Origin: Allium sativum
Lineage: Eukaryota; Streptophyta; Magnoliopsida; Asparagales; Amaryllidaceae
Length of the DNA: 64,000 nt
NCBI GenBank assembly: GCA_030737875.1
Contig: CM060922.1
Span: forward strand, 300,009,456 to 300,073,455
Reading direction: 5' to 3'
The notes below the pieces were generated by a model. The model saw only the letters and a program-made list of their open reading frames with translations, did not search any database and had not been told where the DNA came from. Every line of letters begins with the position of its first letter. Positions within the stretch are counted from its first letter, which is position 1. The translations under genes were made by a program, and so were the position numbers. This document shows, in pieces, positions 23,615 to 35,039 of the stretch.

Positions 23615-23920
23615 TTGGTTTTGCAGATTTATATTCAAAGGATCCTGGTTTACAGCTGGAATGATATCCGGAAAGCTCTGTATCCGTATATCACCTTCAG
23701 TTGTGCTTTGTATTATTTTCCGTTGCTATGTAATTTATTGTAATCTCTGATATTTATCGAATGTATATGTATTCATTTATACTCTGTATATTCTTGTATC
23801 TGATGGAATTGTTGTAATAGCAATGAAATGTTTTTCCGTCTGCGTTCTGTTTTGTCTTGTCCTCACAGTAATTCGTTCTTTCTCATCTCTTCGGAGACCG
23901 GGGAAGTTCGGGTCGCTTCA

Positions 23921-24950
23921 TTTGGTATCAGAGCTTTGGTTTACAGAGCTCGAGAACAAGACACATTAGAACCATACGAAAGAATTCATCAGATATTGGA
24001 TTAGTAATATCCAATTAGGATGACTCGTTAGAGATAGGATCAGTAGTATCCTAGAACGAGTGTGAAGAGTATATTTTTCAATTGAAAACAATTTTGTTTT
24101 GAAAATTTAAACCATTTTATACGTATTTGAATATTTATTTTTATTGAATATGGACAATCTAGTATATAAAGATTTTGCATATACGCGTCATGAACGTATA
24201 TTCGAAGTTTTAATATATTGGATAGATATAGAATCACATTCTAGTCACCCGGAGATGATTCTGATGATTGATCGATCATCATCAGAACTTATGTTCGTGT
24301 TTCGAAGGTGTGATATCTATATATTTCCATTAGACTGGTGTGAGAACCAAAACCAATATAGCTAGGATACATTGAGTGAATTGGCATCAAAACATGATTT
24401 TCTGTATATATATCAAAATTATGAATTTGAAACGTTAAATTCACTAATTGATTGATGTTTGTGTTGTTTGTTTATTTGTTTGATAATTTTGAACCATTTA
24501 GCCTAATTGAATCAAATATTGAACTGTATTGAAAATCGGTCACATTTGCCTGCATATACTTACATTGAACATGTCATAGCAAGGAGGCTAGAGAAGAGAA
24601 TAAAATTTGTTTGCCCGACAAATAGGTACATGTTTACTATAATTTACTGTTTGTTTGGGTGATGGTGATTTTATGAGCCTATTGGCTAGCCGCTTGGCTT
24701 TTTCTTTTTCTTTTTGAGATCAGAAGGCCTATATGGCAATTTCGGGATTTTCCCGTGGCTCCCGGTGCAGGGGAGGTTATGGCGAAATTTTTCGAAAATT
24801 TAGGGTGTTAGCCAAATTTTTGAAGAATTTGAAAATTCTCAAAAACTGAAAAGTTGGAGAATGGAAGTCGGATCGAACGTAGAGTTGATTGATCAAACCA
24901 CTTTCGACTTTGTTCCTTTTCGGGGATGAAAAGTTTTAAGTGGGGGAGAT
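23921..24950 (+). other. Internal region of long-LTR element A (1030 bp)
   Basis: Primer site TGGTATCAGAGC at 23923-23934 is followed by two stem-loops (23995-24015 and 24023-24061), then AT-rich DNA with no recognisable gene. A short conserved stretch around 24560-24640 ends in GCCCGACAAATAGGTACATG. The last about 180 bp (from TATGGCGAAATTTTTCG at about 24779) is conserved with the other members. The polypurine tract AAGTGGGGGAGA lies at 24938-24949. A 73-codon open frame at 24144-24365 is not conserved in the 54784 element. I therefore call it non-coding. Confidence 0.8.
23995..24061 (+). promoter_or_regulatory. Tandem stem-loops downstream of the primer site, candidate packaging or dimerisation signal
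   Basis: Hairpin 1 pairs ATTGGAT with ATCCAAT. Hairpin 2 pairs ACTCGTT with AACGAGT, and inside it AGGAT with ATCCT. Both apices share the pattern GGAT-YAGTART-ATCC. Hairpin 2 is present in the other members (62440-62490 and about 36334-36378, both minus) with compensatory changes. Its place just after the primer site is where LTR elements usually keep RNA packaging signals. The structure is seen in sequence; the function is inferred. Confidence 0.6.
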
Positions 24951-27900
24951 TGTAATAACCCGAAATTCTGAGCCAGTTTAAAATTTTTATTTTGGCAATT
25001 TTAGCGAATTTTGAATATTTAAAATAGATTATTTTAAATAATATCGACGAGAAATTTATTTTGAATATAATTAGAACGTATATATTTATATGCGTCGTCG
25101 TTAGAATATAAATAATTATATATAATTATAAAAGGAATTGAAAATGGCGCGGTAGTTCGATAATTCGATTTCAAACTTCAATTGAACATACCGGGTGCAA
25201 AACAAACCGGATTTTAGTGAAACCAAAAACAATAGGATCTATTTGATAGTATCTTTCCAACGAATCCGAAAAATCAAGATCTCATAGCGGGAATCAAAAG
25301 ATATGTCCAATTGAAAATTCTGAATAGTCGCTATGGAATTCAGGCCCTTAAAAATGGGAATTTTGCAAACGACCTCGGATTTCGACGAAACCACTTTTGT
25401 TGGATCCGCAGTGTCAGATTATTGCTAGATTCCAAATTTCATAATTTTTCGAATCAATATGTGAGCGTGGCAAAGGAAAACGCGTTTGGCCAGTTTTAGT
25501 TGATTTTAATCGACTGGAAAATGGCCATTTTTCTAACGGTCTCAGAATTCAATGAAACTAGTTTTGTTAGGACCGTATCGTCAATACGAAGCTAGAAAAT
25601 ATTTTTCTGGAATTTTTAAAGTTCGTGTGTGACCCCAGTAAATTGAAATACGCGTTCAAATTGAATATATAGAGTTATATGTTGATTTCAACAAAAACTG
25701 ATCGAAACGATCGAATCAGCCTACGATACATATCCCATTGTGTTCGGAATGGGGGTAATTAGCTAGGGACGACGGGCGGTGGGTCTCATTTCGACTTCGA
25801 AAGAAAAGTCAACTATGGGGATTAAAATAAAATAGAATATTATATAATAATTTTTATAAAAGGCCCCTCTACCTTTCTCTCCCTCCCCAAAGCCGCTCAG
25901 GCCAATGAAAAAAAAAACCTACGCCCTAATCGCGCCTCCTCCCTAGGCCTCGTCGGACCACCGCCCAAGGTGGCGCAGCTCACCGCGCCCCCTCTAGACC
26001 CCCGCCTTCTCCTCCTTCTCCAATTCTGATCGCGAACCCATACCCCTCGAACCCTTGTCAGCCTCCAACCCCTTCTCCACCTCGTCGACGAACCACCGCC
26101 CAGCCTTCCAAGACCCGCCGCCGACCATCAGAGGACCCCGCGACCCTCCAGCTCCCTCTCCTCTTCCTGAGCAGCCGCGACAGCCAATGCGGGCCCCACC
26201 GCCAATGTCAGTCCACCGAAGTCTGAACGGAGCCGCTGCCACCCACGCCGGCCGACAAACCCGCGCAGATCTTTCCTCCCCCTCTGCGAAAACTAAAGTA
26301 AGTTCATTCACTTTTATATATATTTATTTGTTCAATATAGTTAGTTTTAGATCAGGATAAAAATCAGTTTTTAAGGGGAAGAAAGCTTTGTATTTTTAGG
26401 TAAACAAAGTTTGAATTTTTCTAGAAGTAAAGAATAAATTTTTGTTGATAAAAAGGTTTGATTTTGAATTTCATAGAGATTCGATTTTTAACATCGTAAC
26501 GAAGAGTTTTATAGTGATGAAGTAAAAAGGCGAGATTTTTATATATTGAATAGCATAGTAAAAATTCGATTTTTATATATTGAATAGCATAGTAAAAATT
26601 CGATTTTTATATATTGAATAGCATAGTAAAAATTCGATTTTTATATATTGAATAACATAGTAAAAATTCGATTTTTATATATTGAATAGCATAGTAAAAA
26701 TTCGATTTTTATATATTGAATAGCATAGTAAAAATTCGATTTTTATATATTGAATAGCGAAGTAAAAATTCGATTTTTACATATGTAGAGAATACGGGCA
26801 GCGAAAGTGACAAAAAGGAAAGAACGACAAGATTTTCTACATAAGAAGAGTCGTGGAATTTGGATAGCTATTGGTGAGAATTTCTCACTCTTCAATTTCA
26901 TTTCTAGTTATATATATATATATATTAGGATGCAGACGGTGTTTAGTAGCACTCGACACAATCGTCCACAGACCATGGACTTGTTTGTTTGGTTGTGTAG
27001 TTAGTTAGAATATTTGAGTTGAATTGAACTGTTTGGTGAAATGAAATTGATTTGATTGATGTGTGAATGGCGTGGGGCTTCACTAGACCGGGGATAAGGC
27101 TAGGCCTCGTCCCGTTTCTAGTATCGTGCCATTATGCCGTCGAAATTTTCTAAAAATAAGTTAGAAAAATAAAAATATCATTTTTATTTTTGTAAATGAA
27201 CTGAATAAAAATTCATGTGTTAAAATAAAATGTTTTATCGTTAAAAATATAATTTTTAACGTGAATGTGAATAAATAAATATTCATTTACAAACCGGACG
27301 GTTTGTTTATGTACACCTATTTGAAGGACATTGATTGGGTCGATAAATTTTACACATCGCCCAACTGCACAACTAAAATCTGTGTTTGATTGTTTGAAAC
27401 CCCACACAGGTGTTGGGATGAAATTTGAAGTTCACTCATCCTGATTGATTAAATATATCGATCGATTGATTGACAGGCTGTTATAAGCGTTGGATGTCTA
27501 TATTTGATGCTTATACAGTGTAGTGCACTTTGGTTGATGGTTGATTATTTTTCAATGTTATTATATACGTGTGATGTATGAAAATCCATATAATTAACAT
27601 TATATGGTGATTGATTGGGCCTCATTCCAATTTAGAAAATAAAGAATAATATAAAATATAGGTTCATGTGTTGACAGTACTCATCCGTTGAGATTAGTCA
27701 TGTGTTGAACGAAATATTTTAACAATAAAATTTACATCTTTATCATATATGAAATCAGAAATTAACTGGAAGATAGATAAGATGAGTGGTCTCCTGGATA
27801 TTGATCTGATGTTGGTTTCGGCCTTCGGGGTTAATATTTAGGGAATCGTTCTCTTACTAATTTACGGTTGGAGTCTGATTTGATATCAAATGATAGATAC

Positions 27901-30900
27901 CCTAATTTTTATAAAATATATTAAATAACAAAAATAGTCACACGTGGACAGTACTCATTCGTTGAGATTAGTCGTGTGTTGACAAAAATAAATATTCGTT
28001 TGTTGAATAGAATATTTGAAAATAGAAATATATGAAGCCGTGTTGGTTAGATTGACGCCATTTTGACGTGAACGATATTTATATCGATTTTATTCATTTT
28101 AAAATGAATATTGAAAAGTGATTTCGAAATCGAATATTTTGAAATGGAATTTGAATTGAATTAAATAGAAAACCAATTTGAATTCGAATTGAATAGAAAA
28201 CGAATTGAATTTAAATTGAATAGAAAACGAATTGAATTCAAATTGAATAGAAAACCAATTTGAATTTGAATTGAATAGAAAACGAATTGAATTTAAATTG
28301 AATAGAAAACGAATTGAATTCAAATTGAATAGAAAACCAATTTGAATTCGAATTTAATAGAAAACGAATTGAATTCAAATTGAATAGAAAATGAATTGAA
28401 TTTAAATTGAATAGAAAACGAAATGAATTCGAATCGAATTAAAATCGATTTGAATTGAAATCAAATAGAAATGAAAGTAAAAAGGATTTATAATAGGAAA
28501 TTCAATTTTGATTTGAATTTGAAATAAAGTTTGAAATTATTTTTGAAACGAATTCAAAACTATTTATAAAATTTGTTTTTAAATAGAAATCGACGAAATA
28601 TATATTATATATATAATATAATGGCCTGAATAGAACGCGCCGCGCCGCGGCAGTTCGTGAATTTCGACCATTAATTTCAAACGGACATTACGGGAGATCC
28701 GACCGTCGGATTCTCCTATAACCGGAACCCTTGGGTTCGTATCGAAAAGAGCTTTCTAACGAATATTAGAAATTTGAAATCTAACGGTTGGATTTGGAGA
28801 TACGTCCAAATCAAATTTGGAAAAGGTCGCTGTAAGTGCAGTTCGATGGCCGTTGATGGAAATCGACTGTACGGGCCTTGATAAATTTATTAAAAATAGT
28901 AATAATTAGTGTAAAATCATAAGAAATGATTTGGGAAAAATTGGGATGAAAAACTCTATATTTGAAAAGATAAAAATAGATTTTTATCGAAATGAACTAG
29001 TTTTGAACTGAAATTAAAACCCATTTATTTTTAAATAAATAAATTGGATTTGAAATGGGTTTAAATGGAATTAATTCGTGGGTTTATCGTGATGGGTGTT
29101 TTAAATAACATTTGTTCTTTAACCCGATAAATAAATAGAATGTGATTTGGGTTTGTCGTGAACTGTGTTTTAAATGACATTAGTCTTTAACCCAGTAAAA
29201 GGAGTTTTTAATGAATCTGCAATTAGATTGAAATGTGAATTGATAATCTAAATTATCAAATTTAGAAAATGAGCGAGAATGGAGTATTACGAGTTTTGCT
29301 CCAAAGCGATAGTTAAATCTTTAATTAGATTTGAACGTGAAATGGTAATTAATTTTACCGATAACACCGTGGTGTTAGATATGAAGTATTACCAGTTTTT
29401 CTTCATGGGATGAATAGGTCGGGATTGGGAAATAAAATAAATAATTACTTCGGTACGGTTAGCTAATCTCGACTAGTTTGGAAAACCATAATTTGGTTTG
29501 AAATGACATCCAAAGGAAGATTAAAGGATAAATTTTAAAGAATTTATCTTGGAGAAAATTAATGGGAACATTTCCCGAAGAATGTGATTTTCTTTGAATA
29601 AAAGAATATTCTGAATTGGAATGAGGCGTATGTTGTGTTTGTATAACATTTGTTTTTAATATACGCAGGTTGTTCGGAAAGTCCGGGTTTACACCCATTC
29701 TGAATAACCGATTCGACGATAAGTCGAAGATGAAGACGGTGGTTGAAGACCGGAAGTCTTCACATCGTTTGGGTAATTACTGACGATCCTGATTGGGCTG
29801 TACACCCAAGAGGATGGAAATAGTTGGTGGTCGTCCAGACGTACTTGGAGATGGATGGATATGCGAGGAAAGTGCCTCCGGTTTCGTTCAGACCCAGAAC
29901 AAACTTGTAAATGGATTGTGTGTCTGACATTGGATTTTATTCTGTGTTGATTGATTTCTGTTAAATATATATCTGTTTCGCGGTGGAGAATTTATTCTCT
30001 TGCTTAACGCCCTTCTCTGAGACGTACGAGCTTAGAGGTTATATATCGATAAATATCAATCGCATGGCATGAATTGCCTGTGTGGCACGCTGAGTTGTAT
30101 GGATCAAGGCTTCTGTTGAAAAGCAAAGTCTTGTGGTTGATGATCAAAGCACGGCCTACGTGGCAGCTTTGTGTATAGCGTGAATTCGCGAGCCTCACAC
30201 CTCGGTATGAGTTAAAAACGGGATACAGACTGCAGGGAGAGCACGACGTTTCTTTATAGCTATGGTGGTGTCAGTGACTTACCAGCCCTGACATTTGTAT
30301 ACTTTTCACCTATGTGGTTGTTGGATGAGGCGCCTCGATTATAGGTCTGTAAAGACCGGGAAACGTGTGTTCAGGAATAAATAATCCTCAAACGTAAGAG
30401 AGGACCGGCCCTGAAGATCCAGGGGTTACCCAGAGTGTGTAGTCCCGAGGCATTTTCTAGAGTGTCTCGAAGCGGAGAGGAGCTTGCCCCTTGCCTCGAC
30501 TCATGACGGAAATCCAATTTCCAATACGTGTATTTCGGTTTTATTTGTAGAGCCTAGTATGGCGACGTGATAGATGGTACCCATGCCGCCTAGGATTGAT
30601 ATTTATGATTGAAAATGTTTTGACACTATACACTTATTATAGTATCAAATGATTTGTTTTAAACGTACCAAGCATGTTTGGCTATTATAAGGGAAAACCC
30701 TATCCTCCGGCTTGCGTTGCATTGTGTGATGGGACCTCGGTCTTATAATAGCTTCATTTTTCGAAAAAGCATTGCGCTGTTTATTCTATGCACTGGTGTT
30801 CTTGGGAAGAAACCCGTTCCGTGTTATACGGCGTGGTCCCTTGAATTACTCTCTTTTAAAATCGAATTAATAACTGTTTTAGTTCTCACACCAGTCACAT

Positions 30901-31278
30901 GACTGACCTGGAGTTTATTGTTTTAACCTAAACTCTGGGTGCCCTTATTTTCTACACGGGCAGCTAGTAGTTTTGGTTTTGCAGATTTATATTCACAGGA
31001 TCCTGGTTTACAGCTGGAATGATATCCGGAAAGCTCTGTTTCCGTATATCACCTTCAGTTGTGCTTTGTATTATTTTCCGCTGCTATGTAATTTATTGTA
31101 ATCTCTGATATTTATCGAATGTATATGTATTCATTTATACTCTGTATATTCTTGTATCTGATGGAATTGTTGTAATAGCAATGAAATGTTCTTCCGTCTG
31201 CGTTCTGTTTTGTCTTGTCCTCATAGTAATTCGTTCTTTCTCATCTCTTCAGAGACCGGGGAAGTTCGGGTCGCTTCA
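24951..31278 (+). repeat. 3' LTR of long-LTR element A (6.3 kb)
   Basis: Near-identical copy of 17594-23920, within 1 bp of its length. It contains the TATA at 25855-25861, C-rich leader to 26310, seven 34-bp units at 26535-26772, the AT-rich array at about 28120-28440 and the hairpin block at 30885-30970. The leader differs by small indels that change reading frame. Confidence 0.93.
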
Positions 31279-31283
31279 GTGTT

Positions 31284-31725
31284 CATGGGATCAAATCCCG
31301 TCTCCTGGTGCTCGAAGAAGTAACCAACCATCTCTCGTTCTAGCACTGAATCAGAATATCGATCGTTAGCAAGCACTACCGCAGAAGTCATATGGATAAA
31401 TTACCTTCTCAGAGAGCTAGGGTTTCTTCCCAACAGAAGACCGGTGGTCTGGTGTGACAATCTGAGCACTGTATCTCTCTCAGCTAACCCAATCCAGCAT
31501 GTTCGCACAAAGCACATCGAAATTGACCTATATTTCGTTCGTGAGCAAACAACCTCTGGTAAATTGGACGTGAACCATGTTCCAGCTCAATTTCAGAAGG
31601 CTGACGCCCTTACAAAGCCGCTTTCAGCGAAGAACTTTGTTAAATTCAAAAGTGAGATGAATATTGATCAGAGTGGTGGCGCAAAAGGGAAAGAGCAAAC
31701 CCTAGATAAAATTGAGGGTGGGTAA
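31284..31725 (+). pseudogene. Copia RNase H, remainder after the insertion
   Basis: Resumes the RNase H reading cut at 17593 (MGSNPVSWCSKK, then a stop and frame change). From 31444 it reads VWCDNLSTVSLSANPIQHVR and then KHIEIDLYFVRE and DALTKPL, the standard Copia C-terminus. Its stop codon TAA (31723-31725) is made by the first three bases of the 3' LTR. The purine run GAGGGTGGG just before is the polypurine tract and is translated as the last residues. Confidence 0.9.
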
Positions 31726-31915
31726 TAAAACCGATGACATTGTATACGAGAGAGTTTTATGTTACTTATCACTTTATGGGCTTGGGCATACAGCCCATTA
31801 CATTTCCGCTCAATATTATTGCTATATGTCTATATATAGCAAACGTTACCATGTATTATTACATTCTGTTGAATTACAATAAGCAATAGTACAAGATTTA
31901 CTTCAATTTATATTA
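31723..31915 (+). repeat. Copia 3' LTR
   Basis: 193 bp, TAATAAAACCG to TTCAATTTATATTA, then target duplication GCAAT at 31916-31920. Confidence 0.92.
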
Positions 31916-32054
31916 GCAATAAACGTAAACTGGAGCTGATTTTCCGTATTCATGATTTTACACTCAATATTGTTCTATTTATACTGATGTATACAAAAAG
32001 TGATGGTATAAATGCTATATAACTTGAGATTGGGTGAGAGGTGTTGCTGTGATA

Positions 32055-32771
32055 ATTTAACAATCATTTCATCATATTTAATCTCCTGTCTCTACCAGTA
32101 TATCTTCTGTTGTGCCTCTGAGATCGCCATTGCATTTTTGGAAAGCTTGAACTGGTTAGTCTACATGAGTATTTTTAGAACGGTTTTAGAATCGGATAGC
32201 TCTTTTATCTCCTCGTGCAGGGACGCAGTGGACGTTATGTGCCTGTTCATTTTTCTTCGCTTTGGAGTCCATCTCCTTCTAGTTCATAGTCCACTATTTC
32301 AGGTTCGAACAAGTCCAAGTATTCTTTGAAGGCATGATCGATGGTATGGAGTTCTATGTCCATGCACTTTTTGCTGAGGATGGATATGGAATCTGAGGTT
32401 GATCGTAGGATCTTTGTGAATTTAGTGCAGGCATGTCGTTGCAAACTTGAAATGACTTTGCGTATGCCTTCAAGAGCGATGGTTTCATGGCGGAGTTTGG
32501 AGATTTTGGAGTCGCAAAGAGATCGCCATGGATGAAGGAGTTTGAACATAAGATTGGAGACCTCGAAAGCTAGGATTTTGACCATGGGTTTCATGGTTGA
32601 ACGGACTGATATGGAGGATTTCATATTGGTGAGCAGTAAGTCTAAAGCCATTATGCCATACTTCTTTATCACTTCGTGGCTAACTCCATTACAATCCTCC
32701 TCCATCCTAATTTCAGCAAAATAGAACCCATTTTCATGTGTAAACATGTCTATATTACCCTCTTGTTTCAT
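32055..32771 (-). pseudogene. DUF3475/DUF668-family protein pseudogene (N-terminal part)
   Basis: Minus strand. An open frame 32771-32247 has an internal Met at about 32651 (MALDLLLTNMKSSIS) that fits the usual family start MALETWL-K-K--IS. It is followed by VKILAFEVSNLMFKLLHPWR, SLCDSKISKLRHE, EGIRKVIS and SISILSKKC, the DUF3475 signature of plant proteins such as Arabidopsis At5g04550. About 15 residues expected after the KVIS segment are missing. The frame then shifts at about 32250, and homology continues to about 32055 (ASLHEEIKELSD, then QQKIYW-RQEIK) through two in-frame stops. The central and C-terminal DUF668 part is absent. Family assignment is from remembered conserved motifs. The gene is dead or a fragment. 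Confidence 0.7.
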
Positions 32772-33030
32772 ACATGACTAAAAAATGCTTTTGAGGTCCA
32801 CATAATACGATGTTCAACAAAAAACATACAAACATATTCTATTTTTTTCACTTGAGTTTCTTTCTTATTTCAAGCCTTACTCGTTATTTTAGCAACTCTC
32901 TTGTCTCCGTCATTTTCAGGATATAGTACTTGCTGATTTGATTTCTAATATCATCTTTGAATAGTAACGTTTAGGGATTTAAGATATATTCTAGCCTATG
33001 TTTTGGCAGATCATATTGAAGCAGGACCAT

Positions 33031-35039
33031 TGTGATGAAAAGGAGTTTCACTCGATCCGAATCGATCACTAAACTGACCATGATCGTTCGAAACCCCTGA
33101 TTGTTTTGAGGATAAGACAAATCGGAACACAAACAGAAGAACATTTCATTGCTAATTACAACAATTTCATCAGATTACAAGAATATACAGAGTATGAATA
33201 AATATTACACATCATAAATTATCCGAGATTTAAATTACATTTAAATACATCACTACAGCGGAAAAATAATACAATACACAACTGAAAGAGATATACGGAT
33301 ACAGAGCTTTCCGGATAATGTTCCAGCTGTAAATCAGGATCCTGTGAATATAAATCTGCAAAACCAAAACAACTAGCCGCCCGAGCGGAAAATAAGGGCA
33401 CCCAGAGTTTAGGTTAAAACAATAAACTCCAGGTCAGTCATGTGACTGGTTTGAGAACTAAAACAGTTATTTATCTTTATTTTAAAGTTAGATAAATCAA
33501 GGGACCACACCGTATAACACGGAACGGGTTTCCTCCCAAGAATACCAGTGCATAAAACAATAGCGCAATACTAAATAACGAACAATGAAACTATTATAAG
33601 ACCCATGTCCCATCACACAACGCAACGCAAGCCGGAGGATAGGGTTTTTACCTTATAATAGCCAAAGAATGCTTGATACGCTAAATTTCATGTTTTATTA
33701 TTACTATAAGTGTATAGTGTCAAAACAATTTCAATCATTAGTATCAATCATAGACAGCATAAGTGCCCAATACCACTATGTCGCCATATATAGGTATACA
33801 ATCAAAACCGCAAAGTCACGTATTGGAAGTTGGATTTCCATCTATGAACCAAGGCAAAAGATAGTCCTCACCGATTCGAGACTCTCTAGCCCAAGCCTTA
33901 GGACAAGTACTCAGTCAAGCCGCAAAACTAACATCAATATGAAGCATACGTTATGAGGAGAATATAGATATATGTTTTAGGATTTTAGGATTTTTATGTG
34001 GATTACTATGATTTTCAAATCAATGAAGTTTTCACGTTGAAGCAAGAACTGATGGAGGCGCTCTTTTCTGTTGACTTTGGGAAGGTTTTGTTTTAGGGTT
34101 AGAAGAGTAGTGATATTTATAGAGGATTTTAAATAATTAAATATTCAATTTAATATTCATTTATATTAAATCGTTATTTCTGTTTTTCTTTTAAAAATCC
34201 ATACGATCACATATGATACCCAAAAATCACGAAAACTGACATGTAGCTAGAGTTCGACATTACGAACCCAACGAAACTGGTTTCGTCGAATTCCGACTTC
34301 GTATGCTCACACAGCGTATTTTTAACCGTCGAAATATTGACTGTTTTTCGCTCTAAAAATCCGTACGACCACACAGTGACTCTAAAAATCACGAAACTGG
34401 AAATCTAACAATAATTTGATGTTGCGGATCCAACAAAATTAGTTTCGTCGAATTCCGACTTCGTTTGCAAAAGTGACTATTTTTAAAGCTTTGGATGACC
34501 CATTTAAATATATAAATATATTTAAATATAATTAAATTAAATATAAATAAACTTATATTATCGTTTATCTCCACATATGATATCGTACATCTCCAGAATA
34601 CCATATCAGAAATTTACAGTTTGATATTTCAGATTTTAGATTTATCGATATTCAGTTTATATCGAAAATCCTTTTATAACGTATATAAAGCGTCGCAAAT
34701 TATAAAGGAAATCCACAACGACTTTTCTGAAATTTGATTTGGACGTGAATCAAAATCTACATGACGAAATCCCGATTTTTCTCTTCCACTAGAAAGATAT
34801 ACTCCACCAGCTCCACACATTTCTTGTTTCACAGAAATCCGGCTTAAAACGAATCATATATATTCAGTTGAAGTTCGAATCGCCAAATTGCGAACTGCCC
34901 CGACGTTTCATGTTCGTTTTAATTATAATTATAAATTATAAGTTCGAACGTTGTACTTTAAGTTATCGATATCGCCAAATCGATATATAAATAATTAAAT
35001 AAATTAATTATTCGACAGCTAACAAAACGCGCCATTACA
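33031..35039 (-). repeat. Chimeric LTR of the long-LTR superfamily (LTR D)
   Basis: On the minus strand it starts TGTAATGGCGCG at 35039 and ends CATCACA at 33031. The first 1.1 kb (35039-33922) is nearly identical to the start of LTR B (42320-41204), including a TATA box at 34122-34116. The last 0.9 kb (33922-33031) instead resembles the end of the LTRs at 54784 and 62584, including the two-hairpin block at 33371-33457. The join lies at a GCAA shared by both parents. About 4 kb of middle LTR, including all tandem arrays, is absent. The flanking pentamers (ACCAT at 33026-33030; CTAAG after 42320) do not match, which fits a recombination product. Confidence 0.75.

Larger units (their letters stand above)
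17594..23920 (+). repeat. 5' LTR of long-LTR element A (6.3 kb)
   Basis: Order within the LTR: U3-like start to about 18490; TATA box TATAAAA at 18497-18503; C/T-rich leader to a GTAAGT at 18939; 34-bp tandem array at 19176-19413; AT-rich 27-bp-type array at about 20760-21085; conserved two-hairpin block at 23526-23614; terminus GGTCGCTTCA. Open frames in it are short and are not kept in frame in the partner LTR, so I regard it as non-coding. Confidence 0.93.
17594..31278 (+). mobile_element. Long-LTR, short-interior non-autonomous retrotransposon (copy A)
   Basis: Inserted in the Copia RNase H region with target duplication GTGTT (17589-17593 and 31279-31283). Two LTRs of 6327 and 6328 bp (17594-23920 and 24951-31278) start TGTAATAACCCG and end GGTCGCTTCA. 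They enclose only 1030 bp. That interior has a primer site, a pair of stem-loops, a few hundred bp of AT-rich DNA and a polypurine tract, with no recognisable gag or pol. LTR termini, tRNA-Met primer site, purine tract and 5-bp duplication are all canonical, so the element is structurally complete, not a deletion remnant. About 92% of its length is LTR. Published large non-autonomous derivatives (LARDs) usually have LTRs up to about 4.5 kb and a longer interior. I infer mobilisation in trans by a chromovirus. Confidence 0.93.
13110..31915 (+). mobile_element. Ty1/Copia retrotransposon with TA...TA termini, interrupted at 17594-31278
   Basis: The 193-bp LTRs (13110-13302 and 31723-31915) begin TAATA and end TATTA, so the termini are TA...TA instead of TG...CA. 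They are flanked by a perfect duplication GCAAT (13105-13109 and 31916-31920). The primer site TGGTATCAGAGC directly follows the 5' LTR. Gene order is gag, protease, integrase, reverse transcriptase, RNase H, which is Copia order. Removing the 13.7 kb insertion leaves an element of about 5.1 kb. Coding is broken by several shifts and stops, so this copy is inactive. By eye the LTRs differ at about 6 of 193 positions. Confidence 0.93.

Noticed and set aside
23923..23934. TGGTATCAGAGC as part of a tRNA gene
   Set aside because: It is the complement of the tRNA 3' end (primer site) next to an LTR. No tRNA arms surround this or the other copies at 13303, 45869, 36412 and 62570.
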